DNA of 64,000 nucleotides, taken from assembly GCA_934432595.1 (NCBI GenBank), contig CAKRYR010000001.1:186001-250000 (forward strand). Reading direction: 5' to 3'. The position numbers were made by a program, and so were the translations under genes. Within the stretch, counting starts at the first letter, position 1. Every line of letters begins with the position of its first letter. This DNA is from an uncultured Lachnospiraceae bacterium. Its GTDB lineage: Bacteria > Bacillota > Clostridia > Lachnospirales > Lachnospiraceae. Below, piece after piece: positions 47,064 through 56,125 of this stretch. A model generated the notes under the pieces. It had not been told where the DNA came from, did no database searches, and saw only the letters and a program-made list of their open reading frames with translations.

Positions 47064-48329
47064 TTATTTAAAGTAATCCTTTAGCCGATCAAATATTTCT
47101 GATTCTTTATTAGAATTAACATAGTTTGTATAGCATAGATTCATATCTACATCTGAACTAATTCCAAGAATTCTTCCTCTATCTGAATATTGCCATACAC
47201 TATATGGATGTTGGAAAGAAGTTGAACCATCTTGATTATATGTATACTCTGCAACCCATATATCATATCCTTCCAATTGATCCATATTTAGTTTATCACT
47301 AAACCACCACTTTCCAGAATATATCTGACCTCTATATCCTGCCTCTTCTACTCTATTATAAAATGCTTTAATAATAGTAGTTCTTTCATCTCTAGTTAAA
47401 TCTTTACTTCTTTCATCTACACTAGCTTGTTCTGTATCTATCGCTACCGGATATGTAATATTATAATTCTTTATCTTATCTATAACAAAGTTAGCTTCTT
47501 CTATAGCCTCATCAGTTGTAATAGCTTGTGTAACAAAATAAATACCCACATCTATACCTACTGCTGTAGCTCCTTCTATATTTTTAACAAATGATTTATC
47601 TGTGACTAATCTTCCTGCTTGTCCATATCCTCTATATCCAACACGAATATATACATACTCTACACCTGATGATTTTACTTGTTGCCAATTAATATCTCCA
47701 TTAAATTCAGATACATCTATTCCTAACTTCGGTTTTCCTATTTCATCTACTTGTTGATTTTCTTCCTTTTTATCATAAAACGAACCATATCCTGCAATAG
47801 AACTATCTGTATCTTTATACTTTACTCTTACAGTTTTTCCATCAACATTGCCCTTAATAACAATTACTCTATTCCATATCTTATCCTCAACTAATCCTGC
47901 CGTATCTACTGTACCATCTCCATTATTATCTAAGAATACTATGTCTCCCCTTCTTGCTTTATAATCATCTGGTGAATAATATGCATTCTTATTCTCAAAC
48001 CAACTTATCCAATAACCTGTATATGAGAAAAATCCATATTCTGATTCTGTAAATCCAGCTTCTTTACCACACCATGATAAAAACATGCATGACCAGTTAG
48101 CTGTAGCATAAGCACTATCCCCTGTTCTATCTGTCCACCACTGTCCATACTTTGTCCAACCATTTTGGTCTTCCTCATAAGCCAGTTCTGATTCAGCTAT
48201 ATTTACTAATTTATTTATCTTTTGTTCTTTATCCAAGCCATCTGCTCTAGACATAGTCTTTGAACCGATTACTACAGCTGCACAGATACTCAATACCCCA
48301 ATAATCTTAATTATTTTCTTACAACTCAC
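47064..48329 (-). CDS. Secreted GH25 lysozyme with a degenerate CHAP/NlpC-like N-terminal domain
   Basis: 421 residues with a signal peptide (about 1-29). An N-terminal domain (about 45-190) looks like the amidase/CHAP modules of Lachnospiraceae (NWSCMFLSWCGKEAG, GDIVFLDNNGDGTVDTAGLVE). There the catalytic Cys position holds Ser with the Cys shifted by one, and the usual DHVGIVE reads DTAGLVE without His. The C-terminal GH25 domain (about 200-405) is intact: GIDVSEFNGDINW, YIRVGYRGYG, PVAIDTEQA and DIWVAEY. It should cut peptidoglycan glycan strands, with the first domain perhaps only binding. GTG start, GGGGGA upstream. Confidence 0.88.
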   Translation of the reverse strand: MSCKKIIKIIGVLSICAAVVIGSKTMSRADGLDKEQKINKLVNIAESELAYEEDQNGWTKYGQWWTDRTGDSAYATANWSCMFLSWCGKEAGFTESEYGFFSYTGYWISWFENKNAYYSPDDYKARRGDIVFLDNNGDGTVDTAGLVEDKIWNRVIVIKGNVDGKTVRVKYKDTDSSIAGYGSFYDKKEENQQVDEIGKPKLGIDVSEFNGDINWQQVKSSGVEYVYIRVGYRGYGQAGRLVTDKSFVKNIEGATAVGIDVGIYFVTQAITTDEAIEEANFVIDKIKNYNITYPVAIDTEQASVDERSKDLTRDERTTIIKAFYNRVEEAGYRGQIYSGKWWFSDKLNMDQLEGYDIWVAEYTYNQDGSTSFQHPYSVWQYSDRGRILGISSDVDMNLCYTNYVNSNKESEIFDRLKDYFK

Positions 48330-48636
48330 TTAGTTATCCCCCTCATTGTAATCCAACATAAATCAACATAACTCTAAGAATTAATGATTCTCATATTATA
48401 TATCATATCATCATTTATTAAGAAGTGGCAACAGAGTTATTAATATCTAAGCAATATATAATAAATATTTCTGTAATATTTATTGTTCTTTTATATTTTA
48501 TTGTACACCCCAGTAAAACTTCTTTAAAAAGAACTCTACTAACTCTCATAATCTTATAGATAAAATAAAATAGACGATAAAAAATAAGAATAAAAAAATA
48601 AGTCACAATAAAGTTAGTAAAAGGTATAGATATAAA
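48330..48636. other. Intergenic region between lysozyme gene and a divergent broken gene
   Basis: AT-rich spacer. A 62-codon frame on the minus strand (48418-48606) has no ribosome site and looks like chance. I see no repeat, RNA gene or clear promoter here. Confidence 0.4.
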
Positions 48637-49624
48637 ATGAGAAATGATTATACGCCTACAAAAAAATTAGATTCTGATAATGATGATAGTATATATTCTA
48701 TAAAAAAGCATAAAAATTCGAGTATTAAGATAATTACAGGCGTGTTAAGTATAATAATTGTAATTGCTATAATTATAATATTATATAAAGGAAATTTTTT
48801 AAAGCATACTAACAAACGTAAGGCAAGTAATAGTTCAGATGATTACATACAAAGTAATGTATCCAATTTAGGAGAAAATACAAAATCATCAACAAAAGAT
48901 AAAGAACTAAAGGCATCTGTATTAGGAATAGGAGGAGGGGGTGCTTTATTTAGACCAATAATTAGCCCACATAATGAAAATGGTAAGACATATATAATCC
49001 TAATTGAAAAAACTGAAGGTCTATCTAATTCTAATACAAAGATATTTTATACTAACGATTTTAAAAAACAGGTTGATATAACCTCTAAGCTTACTGCTGT
49101 TAAACCTACAACATTTACCGACAATACTTATGGAACTGGAACTGTAACATACAAATATGATTTCAGCTATATAGATGCAACTTCATTAGACAATATATAT
49201 GTTACAAATTATACACATGTAGACTCGGAAAATTACCCAGCAGAAATTAGTGGTATTATAAGATTATCTAAAGGAAAAGCTAAACTTTATATGGTCCTCC
49301 ATTTGTACCTAATACTAAACTCTCATCTAGAGGCTGGTTCGATGGTTATTTATATCCATTAGGATTAGCCGCTAGTAAACAAAACGAGGAACAATTCTTA
49401 CTTTCAACTGAAGTATCATTATATTTTGGCGAAGATAGTGAACATGTATATTCACGCTATTGTACTAGTATTGATGATAATGACGAAAATAAACACTATG
49501 TAACTAATGAAATAAATGTACACAACTATTTGATGAAAGTCTCTCAACAACAAGTGTGCAAATAGACTCTAAAGATAATATATATGTAAGTGATATAGAA
49601 GATTTGTCAGAATCTATACCGTAA
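48637..49624 (+). pseudogene. Membrane-anchored extracellular protein broken by two frameshifts
   Basis: The first frame (48637 to about 49290) gives a polar N-terminus, one membrane segment (about 32-51) and an extracellular part with strand patterns up to RLSKGKAKLY. Reading continues in a second frame (GPPFVPNTKLSSRGWFDGYL ... DENKHYVTNEINVHN) to about 49525, and in a third frame (LFDESLSTTSVQIDSKDNIY then VSDIEDLSESIP) to a TAA at 49622-49624. Joined, about 329 residues. No family recognised. Two separate shifts make a true pseudogene likelier than one sequencing error. Confidence 0.65.
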
Positions 49625-49946
49625 TGTATCTGATTATGACAATTACTGCATAATGAGATAATATTTTGTTCTCTATCTAATGATACTTCAAACATACCTG
49701 AATACGCCATTGGTACTAAATGGTGTGGTTCTGTATATTTCTTCCTGAATTTCTTCTTATAAATGTAGGATGACTACAATCTATTTCACATTCATAATTT
49801 GCATGTACTAAAGCATTTATTGATGTTTGTTTATCTCTTGGATATGTTTTTCGACCATTAATGTATATAGGATTTTCTTTATGTTTTACTGTTCCATTAT
49901 ATTCAAAGCCTTCTGCTCTACCAACATTAACATTCTTTAGTTCCAT
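49612..49946 (-). pseudogene. HNH endonuclease, frameshifted and truncated
   Basis: The first frame from ATG 49946 gives ...INALVHANYECEIDCSHPTF and IRRNSG. One base is missing near 49750, after which the next frame continues KKYTEPHHLVPMAYSGMFEV and LCSNCHNQIHYGIDSD, a classic HNH finger (Cys, HH, N, CxxC-H). After IHYG the sequence runs into the antisense of the neighbouring plus-strand pseudogene end, so the C-terminal part is lost. Probably a former restriction-type or homing nuclease gene. Confidence 0.7.
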
Positions 49947-50012
49947 TACTAAAATATCATCTGCTCTAAAAAACCCTTAATTTATAAAGGTTTCGTTTAC
50001 TCTGTTATTTAC

Positions 50013-50314
50013 TCAAACTCTTTTATTATTCTCAATCAACACATCATACCCTTTACATACAGCAGTAACATTACTGATTTTATCATCCTGAGTCATATCT
50101 GTTGCTCTGAATTTAATTGTTCCTGTATATGTTGTAAGTTTACATCTTTTTGATGTAGTGTCACTGGTTACAACATTCTTTGCAACCGTCCACTTAGCAG
50201 TCCTTATATCTTTTGCTGCATTAGCTGGCACAATATTTACCGCTCCACATACAGTAACAATTGTTAACAATGAGGCAATTATTTTTTATCTGTTTACTCT
50301 TCATAAACAATACT
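50013..50314 (-). pseudogene. Small secreted protein with frameshifted signal peptide
   Basis: The ATG near 50314 (MKSKQIK) has a fitting upstream GGAG but runs into the wrong frame after an A6 tract. One extra A would give KKIIASLLTIVTVCGAVNIV then PANA, a perfect signal peptide, joined to a mature part of about 66 residues (KDIRTAKWTVAKNVV...) with two Cys. The remaining open frame begins at 50270 inside the signal peptide. Function unknown. The loss of one A in a homopolymer is either decay, phase variation or an error. Confidence 0.55.
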
Positions 50315-50410
50315 CCTTCCTGTCTTTTGACATTAAAAATTAATTATTTACCGATAAATATATATTAGAAATTTCTATAATTGTTATTCTTTACCTATTA
50401 TGTCAAAAAA

Positions 50411-50446
50411 TGGTATATACCAACCGAAGCTGCTACCGGCAGCTTC
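50411..50446. repeat. Palindrome and GC-rich hairpin in intergenic DNA
   Basis: TGGTATATACCA (50411-50422) is a perfect 12-bp palindrome. GAAGCTGC (50426-50433) and GCAGCTTC (50439-50446) form a perfect 8-bp hairpin with a 5-nt loop, GC-rich against the background. Confidence 0.55.
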
Positions 50447-50466
50447 TCTGGATGAATGGCAACATA

Positions 50467-50511
50467 AAAAAGGCCTTACGGATTAATGTATTATAATCCG
50501 CAAAGCCTTTA
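50467..50511 (-). terminator. Terminator of the BspA-like gene
   Basis: On the minus strand AAAGGCTTTGCGGATTA and TAATCCGTAAGGCCTTT form a long stem with one small irregularity, followed by T6; 20 bp 3' of the stop codon at 50533. Confidence 0.85.
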
Positions 50512-50532
50512 AATCTATTTTACTTTGTTGAA

Positions 50533-52680
50533 CTATCTTTTAATGGTAAATGTCTTTTTAAGAATTCCAGCATATTTTTTGCTGCTTTTCTTAAAGGTTA
50601 TCTTAACAGTCGCAGTTCCAATATTTTTATTATTACTGTAACTTACACTATATTCTTTTGATGATATAACCTTGCCCTTGCTATCTTTAACAGTAACAGA
50701 TGGTTTCTTCGCTTTTCCATCATATACATATGAATTCTTTGACAAAACAACTGTCCTTGGCCTATCTATTACAGTCTGATTTGCGATAGTAGCACCACAT
50801 ACTTTACAACATTTGTAAGCTGTCTTACCAGCCTTGTCAGGTGTTGCCTTTACTGATGATGTTATGTTTTGTACAGTTTGCTTCCAGATACCTACTGTAC
50901 CATCATCTATCTGTGTTGGTACGCATACATAATCTGGCATGACATTTTGTGCATAGCATGATTTATTATAACCATTGCTAAACTCAACTCTTGTATCTTC
51001 TTGAAATTTATTATATTTATATACATAATATCCTGTTTTTTTATCTTTTTTAAGCTTTTTGGCATTTCTCAAATCATATTTGCTTTCATCATACCAGTCA
51101 TAATCACTTTCATTCCATATGTTGATATATACTTCATCCCACTTTGTCTTACTATTATCAAACATCAAGACTGTTTTAACTGGATTTATCCTGTGTTTAC
51201 TTACTATAATAGTTGATATTACCCTGTCTTCACGATAACCCTTAGGTATAGTTGATGAAATTTCTATATGAGCTACTCCAATACCATGTACAGTTACTTT
51301 TCCATTGGTATCAACTGTTGCAACTGATTCATTGTCCGATATATATGAATATACTTTTCCAACTACTGCCTTTGCATTAAGATTAAATGTTTTGTCTTTC
51401 CCATAATGAGCTGTAAAAATTTTCTTAACAGTAACTTTATTTTTGGGAATTATCTTTTCTCCTAACTCATATGCCATTCCATGAAAACTTGCATAATTTT
51501 GTGCCAGTGAACCATTTTTAACAAATAAAGTCGCACTTTTATCTATGTCAGTATGATTATATTCACAATCATTTTCTTCATCTTCATAAAATTCTTTGGT
51601 ATTACCTATACATTTAACAGATGAAGGTATTACTATATTAAGATTTTCGCATCCCACAAATGCATTGACACCAATTTTTGTTATCCCATTTGGCAATATC
51701 ATCTTTTTTAGCTTTGTACATCCATAAAATGCATAATCTCCAATACTTTTAATACCAGTTTTAATCACTGTATTTTTACAGCCAACTATCAAATTACCCG
51801 TACTTTTTTTAACAATAGCATTACTACCATTTAAGCTTGTGTATACCTTATTTTCTTTAGCAACCGTAATCTTTTCTATCCCACTACAATCTGTAAAAAC
51901 CTGTTTCCTTATATTTTCCACACTAGCTGGAATCGTTATATTTTTTAGCTTATCGCATTTTGAAAATGCATTGTCATGTATCTTTTTTATTCCTTTTAGA
52001 ATAACTGTGTTGTTACATCCAAATAATAATTCATTTTTCTTTGAGTCAATTATTGCATTGCATTTGTTTCTGCTGTCATATTTTTTATTTTTGCCTGACA
52101 CTGTAATTTCTTTAACCCCATTACAATTCACAAAAGCATTCTCACCAATACTACCTAGATTTTGCCCAATACTAATTTTTGTAAATTTCTTGCATCCGCC
52201 AAAAGCCCCTGCTCCTATCTTTTTGAGACTTTGTGGAAATGTTACATTCTGTAATGAATCACATCCATCAAATGCCATCTCTGCAATAGATACAAGTTTT
52301 TTTGGAAGATTAATCTGCTTCATTCTAAAACAATTCATAAAAGCATATTTTTCTATTCTCTTTATTGAGTCTGGTAAAGTGACTTTTGTTAATCTGTAGC
52401 ATTCTTCAAAAGCTGATTCATCAATTGCAACTACCTTATGTCCATTAATTTTCTCAGGAATTGTAAGTGTTTTTATTCCTTTATCTACACATCCTTTAAC
52501 AACTATTCCTTCTTTTTCAATAACGTATTTTATTGTCCCATTATTCTTAATGTTTTTCTTTACTACTGTTGATGCATAAGCAATATCAGCTTTATTAAAT
52601 AAATCATTTGCTCCTGCATATGGTAATTCACCAAAAACTACGGTTGCTACAAGTATTATAGATATTATTCTTCTTTTCAT
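50533..52680 (-). CDS. BspA-type leucine-rich-repeat cell-surface protein
   Basis: 715 residues. Signal peptide about 1-25. About ten LRR_5 repeats (residues 65-385), for example ESAFEECYRLTKVTLPDSIK and KIGAGAFGGCKKF, each ending in the IxxxAFxxCxxL pattern. Next comes a Big_2-like Ig domain (DNESVATVDTNGKVTVHGIG). Then a stretch like CBM26-type starch-binding modules (FDNSKTKWDEVYINIW ... WYD), and a C-terminal module ending YSNNKNIGTATVKITFK found in many Lachnospiraceae surface proteins. There is no sortase motif. Probably adhesion to host glycoproteins, starch or other bacteria. GAGGAGG precedes the start. Confidence 0.88.
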   Translation of the reverse strand: MKRRIISIILVATVVFGELPYAGANDLFNKADIAYASTVVKKNIKNNGTIKYVIEKEGIVVKGCVDKGIKTLTIPEKINGHKVVAIDESAFEECYRLTKVTLPDSIKRIEKYAFMNCFRMKQINLPKKLVSIAEMAFDGCDSLQNVTFPQSLKKIGAGAFGGCKKFTKISIGQNLGSIGENAFVNCNGVKEITVSGKNKKYDSRNKCNAIIDSKKNELLFGCNNTVILKGIKKIHDNAFSKCDKLKNITIPASVENIRKQVFTDCSGIEKITVAKENKVYTSLNGSNAIVKKSTGNLIVGCKNTVIKTGIKSIGDYAFYGCTKLKKMILPNGITKIGVNAFVGCENLNIVIPSSVKCIGNTKEFYEDEENDCEYNHTDIDKSATLFVKNGSLAQNYASFHGMAYELGEKIIPKNKVTVKKIFTAHYGKDKTFNLNAKAVVGKVYSYISDNESVATVDTNGKVTVHGIGVAHIEISSTIPKGYREDRVISTIIVSKHRINPVKTVLMFDNSKTKWDEVYINIWNESDYDWYDESKYDLRNAKKLKKDKKTGYYVYKYNKFQEDTRVEFSNGYNKSCYAQNVMPDYVCVPTQIDDGTVGIWKQTVQNITSSVKATPDKAGKTAYKCCKVCGATIANQTVIDRPRTVVLSKNSYVYDGKAKKPSVTVKDSKGKVISSKEYSVSYSNNKNIGTATVKITFKKSSKKYAGILKKTFTIKR

Positions 52681-52771
52681 AAAATTCCTCCTCTATAATA
52701 TGGTTAGCAATAAACTGTGTTTATTAGTTCCTATATTTTTATTATATATCATAATTTTTCCAAATTAAAGA

Positions 52772-54259
52772 GTAAGCGTCAAATCAAGCACGCATTGAAA
52801 AAGCACAGCATTAGTAATAAAATATTATTTTTGCTGTGCTTTCTTTAATCTGCAATATTCAGAAATCTCATCCGACCAAGGAACTAGCTTTGATACATCT
52901 TTGCCTTGCTGAATTTGTGTAAATAAAAATTCAAGATATTTTTCTGGCTTTAGTTCATTAGCAATTGCTGTTTGTATTATGCTATAAATTGTAGTTGATG
53001 CTTTTGCACCATTAATTGTATTAGAAAATAGCCAGTTCTTACGCCCGATAACAAATGGTTTTACACTTTGCTCGGCTAAGTTATTAGAAAGTTGTATTCT
53101 TCCATCTAACATAAAGCTTGCTAAATACTCTTTCTGATTTAGGGCATACTTAATAGCCTTACCAACCAAACTTTGTGGTAAGATTTTATGTTCTACTGAT
53201 ACAATCCACTCATAGAATTCATCAAATATTTTTCTTGATTCAGTTTGGCGTATGGAATATCTTTCTTCTATAGATAAACCATCTTTGTCAGCTTTATCTT
53301 CAATAGCAAAGAGTTTTCTTATATATTCCTCACCAGTCCTAGCTAATTCATTATCTGGACTAGCAACTACTGCATCATGGAATTTTCTCTTTGCATGAAC
53401 TAAACAGCCACATAGGGTTACACCTTCTAATTGCTTATAACCAGTATAACCATCACAATGCAAGTATGTACCTTGCCAACCTTTTAAGAATGTTTTAGGG
53501 AATATACCACCTCTACCTTCTGTATATTCATATAAAACAATAGGCGTAAGTGTATATTTAGATGTCCTATATACCCATACATATGATTTACTAGTTGCTT
53601 TTCTACCTGGTTCACTAAGTACTTCAAGAGTAGTTTCATCTGCATGAAGAAATGTTTCTGTTAGTAATTGTTTCTTTAATTCTAAATATAATGGATTTAA
53701 CAATGCAGCACCTTTTAGTATCCAGTTAGACAAGTTCTGCCTTGATATCTCAAATCCTAAACGTTTAAACTCTTGCTCTTGTCTATAAAGAGGTAGAGCT
53801 AACGTATATTTATTATTCATAATGTGTGCCATCATACTTGCTGATACAAACGATTTTGCTATTAATGCATTTCGATGTTCTGCTGATTTTACAAATCCAG
53901 ATTCACCATTTTTATCACAGTTTCTACAACTATATATATGAGTAACATGTTCTAATATATAAGCCTCGGCTGGTTTAATAACTAGTTCTTTTCTAGTCTG
54001 GGTAGTCATCTCTGTTAAGACTTCTCCACATATATCACATATTTTTTCTTCATCTGTTTCTGTAGGCCAAACGACCTTACCTCTTTCAATTCTTTTAAAG
54101 TGAATCCAAAACCCATTATCAGTCCATACTAGCATTTTTATTCTATTAATTTTAGTTTTTCTTCTTTACTTCTTGATTTTTTCATTAAAAAGCACCTCCG
54201 ACTTAAGATTATAAACCTTTAAGTTGAGGTGCGAAATGCGTGCTTGATTTGACGCTTAC
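52772..54259 (-). mobile_element. Internally deleted IS66-family element
   Basis: Perfect 25-bp terminal inverted repeats beginning GTAAGCGTCAAATCAAGCAC bound a 1488-bp element; intact IS66 elements are about 2.5 kb with tnpA, tnpB and tnpC. Here only the first 15 codons of tnpA (MKKSRSKEEKLKLIE, ATG near 54193 with GGAGGT), the C-terminal end of tnpB and a 5'-shortened tnpC remain. Flanking octamers ATTAAAGA (left) and CCAAAAAC (right) differ, so no target duplication is left. The copy may be a hybrid or have suffered an adjacent deletion. Confidence 0.88.
52825..54135 (-). CDS. tnpC: IS66 transposase TnpC core fused to the tail of TnpB
   Basis: 436 residues. Residues 1-24 (LVWTDNGFWIHFKRIERGKV, then VWP) are the typical end of IS66 TnpB. 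From about residue 28 it reads as TnpC: zinc-binding CDICG ... YSCRNC, then the DDE domain with Asp in FLHADETTLE, Asp in YLHCDGYTGY and Glu in SNNLAEQSVKPFVIGRKNWLF. The N-terminal coiled coil and start of normal TnpC (about 80-100 residues) are missing, while all three catalytic acids remain. Ordinary IS66 TnpC is about 510-540 residues. Whether this fusion is active is unknown. Confidence 0.85.
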   Translation of the reverse strand: MLVWTDNGFWIHFKRIERGKVVWPTETDEEKICDICGEVLTEMTTQTRKELVIKPAEAYILEHVTHIYSCRNCDKNGESGFVKSAEHRNALIAKSFVSASMMAHIMNNKYTLALPLYRQEQEFKRLGFEISRQNLSNWILKGAALLNPLYLELKKQLLTETFLHADETTLEVLSEPGRKATSKSYVWVYRTSKYTLTPIVLYEYTEGRGGIFPKTFLKGWQGTYLHCDGYTGYKQLEGVTLCGCLVHAKRKFHDAVVASPDNELARTGEEYIRKLFAIEDKADKDGLSIEERYSIRQTESRKIFDEFYEWIVSVEHKILPQSLVGKAIKYALNQKEYLASFMLDGRIQLSNNLAEQSVKPFVIGRKNWLFSNTINGAKASTTIYSIIQTAIANELKPEKYLEFLFTQIQQGKDVSKLVPWSDEISEYCRLKKAQQK

Positions 54260-54263
54260 CCAA

Positions 54264-54310
54264 AAACAGTCTACCTTGACGAAAATTACTTTCATCGAGA
54301 TAGACTGTTT
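54264..54310. terminator. Terminator of the lipoprotein gene
   Basis: AAACAGTCTA (54264-54273) pairs with TAGACTGTTT (54301-54310), with inner pairing of CGA and TCG, and T tracts on both sides. It is just 3' of the gene ending at 54325 and abuts the IS66 right end. Confidence 0.8.
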
Positions 54311-54324
54311 TTTATTGCCATAAA

Positions 54325-55086
54325 CTACTGTGTAATTGTACTTCCCCAGAAAACAATTTTTGTGATTTCAGCATTTTCGTTGTACCAAACGAATCCTACG
54401 GCTGCTCCACTATCAATCAACCTATAGGCACCTTTTTTTGTCAGCTTCTTGCAGCTCGACTTGGTATTCACGCTTTTTCCTGTTTCATCTACATTATAAG
54501 TCCAGGAATAAAACTCTATATTATCTGCCAGCTTCTCTGACAGCTCATATTCCTTGAATTCCGTATCATCGCCATCATAATTTGCAGGTGCAGTAACAAT
54601 TTTATCCCCGTCTTTACCTATAATTGCAAGGTACGAACTAAAACCACTGGCAATGTTATCAGTATCGTAATCAAGATTCTGAGGCGCACCTCCGGCAATG
54701 AGCTGATCCTTTTCGTCAAAAAACTCTTTCACATCTCCGTCGATATCCAGAAGAAGTCTCGACTTCTCGTGGCGAAGAACCTTTATTGACATATCGCCAT
54801 CAGGTTGAAGCTTAATTTCTCCGCTTTCAGAATCGTATGCATACTTATCATATAAGTCTGAATCCCCAACCGGATTTCCTTCGTCGCCATAAAAAGCAAA
54901 GTGCCCATCATCGCCAAAACTTATTGTCTCATCACATGCAGAATCATAGTGAACCCACTCATGTGCGGTCAGAAACTCAGGCCTTTCATCAGATGTCCCA
55001 CATCCTACAAGCATAATGCCTGCCACTACAATTATTATTGCTACAATCATTGCTGCTCGATTTACAATAGAAAATTTTCTTTTCAT
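54325..55086 (-). CDS. Lipoprotein of unknown function, higher GC than neighbours
   Basis: 253 residues. Lipoprotein signal with lipobox MLVGC near residue 29. The body is acidic, Asp- and Gly-rich (DETISFGDDGHFAFYGDEGN), with repeated strand patterns; the C-terminus AAVGFVWYNENAEITKIVFW looks like a small beta domain. I recognise no family. Base composition is visibly higher in G+C than the genes around it, so it was probably acquired from outside. GAGGTG precedes the start. It has a strong terminator and stands alone. Confidence 0.7.
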   Translation of the reverse strand: MKRKFSIVNRAAMIVAIIIVVAGIMLVGCGTSDERPEFLTAHEWVHYDSACDETISFGDDGHFAFYGDEGNPVGDSDLYDKYAYDSESGEIKLQPDGDMSIKVLRHEKSRLLLDIDGDVKEFFDEKDQLIAGGAPQNLDYDTDNIASGFSSYLAIIGKDGDKIVTAPANYDGDDTEFKEYELSEKLADNIEFYSWTYNVDETGKSVNTKSSCKKLTKKGAYRLIDSGAAVGFVWYNENAEITKIVFWGSTITQ

Positions 55087-55418
55087 ATCGGCACCTCCTC
55101 GATTTATTTAACGGGTTCTGCTGACAACACAGTGGGCGAAAATAACAAGCTTGCTCGAACTCTTCCCAAAGGAAGTATCAGCAAATCAAAAATGCTGATT
55201 TTATGTGGCATTCCACCGCACCTGTTTCATCTTATGTTACTCTTTTCATATCGTTTTCAAAAACTTTAGTAGCAAATCAGTTGCAATGATTCAATATTAC
55301 TTCCACGAAATCCATGGCAGATATAATCTACTTTTACTACTAAAAACAAATAATCAAATGTGGCTTACGGGTGCTTAACTGTGCCTGCTGCCATACCCAC
55401 TATGAAAGGAGCTTTTCT
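55087..55418. other. Intergenic region without recognised gene
   Basis: A plus-strand frame crosses the divergent lipoprotein gene start and continues to 55269, but has no ribosome site or recognisable motif. The base composition resembles the acquired lipoprotein gene rather than the core. Nothing else is supported. Confidence 0.4.
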
Positions 55419-55801
55419 ATGAGCAATCAACACAAACATCCAACTATAAGTTTTAAAATCAGTGATGCGGAACGCAAGCAAATCGAAGCTCGTATCCTTG
55501 CCAGTGGCATGATGAAGAAAGATTACTTTGTCTGTCCTGCATCTATAACCGCATCTGCGTTGTCGGCAAGAAAGAAACCATATATCCTCTTGTACAGACT
55601 GTTAATGCATTATATCTACAATTACTTGAAATGCAAAAAGCATTTATTGAATGCTGTGAACAGCCAACTTTAAACAATCTTCCTACAAGTGAAGAAATCA
55701 AGGAACTGCAAACCGACTATAACAATATGCTTACAGCCATCATTGATCTGCTTGATGGTGCTAAGTATCTGTGGGAAGGAGAACACCATGAAACAAAATA
55801 A
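55419..55801 (+). pseudogene. Relaxosome/MobC-type accessory protein with one frameshift
   Basis: AAAGGAG and ATG 55419 start a frame MSNQHKHPTISFKISDAERK then QIEARILASGMMKKDYF. After the TTTGTC near 55533 the meaningful frame shifts and continues SCIYNRICVVGKKETIYPLV ... TDYNNMLTAIIDLLDGAKYL WEG to a TAA ending at 55801. The RHH-like N-terminal part and position resemble small mobilisation proteins of integrative elements in Clostridia. Joined length about 127 residues. The break suggests the mobile element is dead, or there is a single-base error. Confidence 0.6.
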
Positions 55802-56054
55802 CCCTTGTTACCTGTTTGGCATGTATGAACCTGATACAGATTCAGTTATCATTAATGCCATCGATGATACATATACCACTACACCTCTTATTATCAGTTG
55901 TGAAAATTGCAATTCAGTTGTCTTACTTGATACACCTGATGATATTGCATATCTATACCGACTGGCACAGGAAAATCCTCTGCTGTATGTAGAATTGGCT
56001 TGTAAACCTAATGGATTACAGGAATATATGGATGCTATGAATGAATTTAATTAA
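55788..56054 (+). CDS. Small acidic protein of an integrative element
   Basis: 88 residues from ATG 55788, which has GGAAGGAG eight bases upstream and overlaps the end of the preceding frame by 14 bp, so they are coupled. An open frame begins earlier at 55689 but lacks a ribosome site. Sequence MKQNNPCYLFGMYEPDTDSV ... ENCNSVVLLDTPDDIAYLYR is acidic, with no signal peptide or membrane segment; CEN-C gives a possible metal pair. Function unknown. Companion of the MobC-like remnant. Confidence 0.6.
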   Translation: MKQNNPCYLFGMYEPDTDSVIINAIDDTYTTTPLIISCENCNSVVLLDTPDDIAYLYRLAQENPLLYVELACKPNGLQEYMDAMNEFN

Positions 56055-56067
56055 CAACATAATTCTT

Positions 56068-56106
56068 ATCTCACCAGTTGCAGATTTGTTTTGCAGCTGG
56101 TGAGAT
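56068..56106. terminator. Hairpin between convergent genes
   Basis: ATCTCACCAG (56068-56077) pairs with CTGGTGAGAT (56097-56106), extended by TTGCA/TGCAG; located between the small acidic protein gene and the end of the helicase gene. T run is poor. Confidence 0.6.
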
Positions 56107-56125
56107 ATATTCCTGCTATCATTAG

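Noticed and set aside
48418..48606. 62-codon minus-strand membrane peptide
   Set aside because: Starts without ribosome site and composition follows AT bias.
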